From the NCBI GenBank assembly GCA_020024255.1, contig JAHHTX010000054.1, positions 1 through 13,709 on the forward strand: a stretch of DNA of 13,709 nucleotides, given 5' to 3'. The position numbers were made by a program, and so were the translations under genes. The notes under the pieces are model-generated. The model saw only the letters and a program-made list of their open reading frames with translations. It was not told where the DNA came from and made no database searches. This DNA comes from Anaerotignum sp. (lineage in GTDB: Bacteria; Bacillota; Clostridia; Lachnospirales; Anaerotignaceae). Below, in pieces: positions 13,048-13,709 of the stretch. Position 1 is the first letter of the stretch. Each line of letters opens with the position of its first letter.

Positions 13048-13050
13048 TCT
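12929..13050 (-). ncRNA. Candidate attenuator-like leader or small RNA
   Basis: A transcript starting near 13050 and ending at the terminator would be about 120 nt. Four ordered segments can pair as 1:2, 2:3 or 3:4. Segments 1:2 are 13008-12999 with 12983-12974 (10 bp, three G-U). Segments 2:3 are 12984-12974 with 12964-12952 (11 bp, GG bulge). Segments 3:4 are the terminator. The pairs are mutually exclusive because segments 2 and 3 are shared. I matched it to no riboswitch I know (GEMM, c-di-GMP-II, T-box and others checked by eye). The next gene on this strand is the c-di-GMP protein, 215 nt on. Confidence 0.4.
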
Positions 13051-13056
13051 AACAAT

Positions 13057-13065
13057 AGTATAACA
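13057..13065 (-). promoter_or_regulatory. Extended -10 promoter of the leader RNA
   Basis: TGTTATACT on the - strand is an extended -10 identical to the one in front of gap (12-20). No good -35 is seen at 17 nt, which an extended -10 can tolerate. Confidence 0.45.
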
Positions 13066-13409
13066 CATGTTTTGTGCATTTTGAAATCTTCAAATACGCT
13101 CTAGCAAATTCTAAATTGCCATATAAATACTTTGCATGGCTAAAACCCCTGCGGCATTCCCAAAAGTTTCGCATTCACGTTATTCATCTCAATATCAATA
13201 AAATGTGAATTAAACCCATATTTTTCTATCATTTTTCCATACTGCTAAAAGACTATGCAATTCACTGTCCCAGAGTCAACTTATTTTTTTGCATTAAGCT
13301 CTTCAGTATATCATATAAACTTCTTCCAAATACCTACTTAATAATGATACAGAATTGTAAAATATATGTCCATTCTCAGTATGGCATATCCCCCAATACC
13401 ACCAAATAT
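13066..13409. other. Intergenic stretch without a convincing gene; possible gene remnant on -
   Basis: No open frame above about 45 codons occurs. On the - strand short open pieces follow one another in different frames: DSELHSLLAVWK, then MIEKYGFNSHFIDIEM and onward to a stop near 13148, then GNAAGVLAMQSIYMAILEF. This could be the debris of a frameshifted gene, but I cannot name a parent family. Otherwise it is AT-rich filler between the rRNA terminator and the leader RNA. Confidence 0.3.
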
Positions 13410-13466
13410 AATGAAAAGAGAGCATTGTAAAATAGCCGAATTACCATCTATTTTACAATGCTCTCT
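13405..13466 (-). terminator. rRNA operon terminator
   Basis: AGAGAGCATTGTAAAATAG and its exact reverse complement (arms 13417-13435 and 13448-13466) form a perfect 19-bp stem with a 12-nt loop. On the - strand it is followed by TTTTCATTATATTT. It lies about 12 nt past the 5S 3' end and ends the rRNA transcript. Confidence 0.85.
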
Positions 13467-13477
13467 TCTACTTGCAA

Positions 13478-13594
13478 TCCGGCAACCATCTACTCTCCCA
13501 GGCAGCTCCCCACCAAGTACCATCGACCGCTTAGGTCTTAACCGTCGTGTTCGGAATGGGAACGGGTGTGTCCCCTAAGCGCATCATCACCGGA
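13478..13594 (-). rRNA. rrf: 5S ribosomal RNA
   Basis: The 117-nt reverse-strand sequence starts TCCGGTGATGATGCGCTTAG and ends with GATGGTTGCCGGA. TCCGG at the 5' end pairs with CCGGA at the 3' end as helix I. The hallmark loop segments CCCGTTCCCATTCCGAACACG and GGTGGGGAGCTGCCTGGGAGAGTAG regions are intact (cited by their key parts CCGAACAC and TGGGAGAGTAG). It is the last gene of an rRNA operon entering from the right. Confidence 0.96.
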
Positions 13595-13709
13595 AATTTC
13601 CAATTTATAATGGTCTGCGTACACACCTTCGTGCTTACCGCTTCCCCTAGTGCTCATGCACCTTCAAAACCGAATACAAGAATCTTATCATAAATCTTTC
13701 TTTTGGTCA
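13595..13709 (-). other. 23S-5S spacer, with the 23S rRNA 3' end at the window edge
   Basis: The spacer contains TTTTGAAGGTGCATGAGC on the - strand and no tRNA gene. The outermost bases (TGACCAAAAG on -) look like the usual end of 23S rRNA (..ACTTGACC or ..CTTAACC), so the mature 23S probably ends within the last five bases. The five bases cannot prove it. Confidence 0.45.

Noticed and set aside
12929..13050. c-di-GMP (GEMM) riboswitch or T-box
   Set aside because: The GEMM core with its conserved GCAAA and tetraloop-receptor segments and the T-box TGGNACCGCG sequence are absent.

Overview
The window looks like a chromosomal segment of a low-to-moderate GC, anaerobic Firmicute of class Clostridia, probably Lachnospirales. 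This rests on strong AGGAGG-type ribosome binding sites, the scpA-scpB-D-Ala-D-Ala carboxypeptidase-rluB neighbourhood, many T-tract intrinsic terminators, a multi-sensor GGDEF-EAL protein with a Cys-rich PAS domain, and the style of the 5S rRNA. No transposon, phage gene, CRISPR array or tRNA was seen.

Layout. (1) 1-1345: gap (glyceraldehyde-3-phosphate dehydrogenase) on + behind an extended -10 promoter, followed by three successive hairpins. (2) 1373-5476, all on -, read right to left: a membrane M50/site-2-protease homologue lacking the second zinc histidine, scpA and scpB (condensin partners, 4-nt overlap), a strong terminator, then a D-Ala-D-Ala carboxypeptidase and rluB. (3) 5476-8565, on -: a lipoprotein with a thioredoxin-like domain that has lost both CxxC cysteines, an unrecognised 532-residue helical protein ending in four tandem Cys/His-rich 12-residue repeats, and a small VOC protein with all four glyoxalase-I-type metal ligands; a terminator closes the unit. 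(4) 8684-9511, on +: a near-consensus promoter wrapped in three GCAAA/TTTGC inverted repeats drives a 69-aa XRE regulator and a four-helix membrane protein, closed by a terminator. (5) 9621-12710, on -: a 1029-aa PAS-GAF-GGDEF-PAS-GGDEF(degenerate)-EAL protein for cyclic-di-GMP turnover. (6) 12711-13477: about 770 nt with no convincing gene. It holds a promoter-like element followed by about 120 nt of RNA that can form three mutually exclusive helices ending in a terminator, like an attenuator, and then the rRNA operon terminator. (7) 13478-13594: 5S rRNA on -, with the 23S gene ending at or just past the right edge.

How the parts work together. The scpAB/carboxypeptidase/rluB block is housekeeping (chromosome condensation, wall maturation, ribosome modification). 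The glyoxalase-like/His-tail pair is co-transcribed (11-nt gap) and may link metal handling to methylglyoxal detoxification, which is inference. The XRE/membrane-protein pair looks like a self-regulated unit. The most interesting candidates are the attenuator-like leader upstream of the c-di-GMP gene, the Cys/His-repeat protein beside a metalloenzyme, and two adjacent-region proteins (M50 and thioredoxin-like) that have lost catalytic residues. Everything here comes from reading the sequence; no database search or folding program was run.
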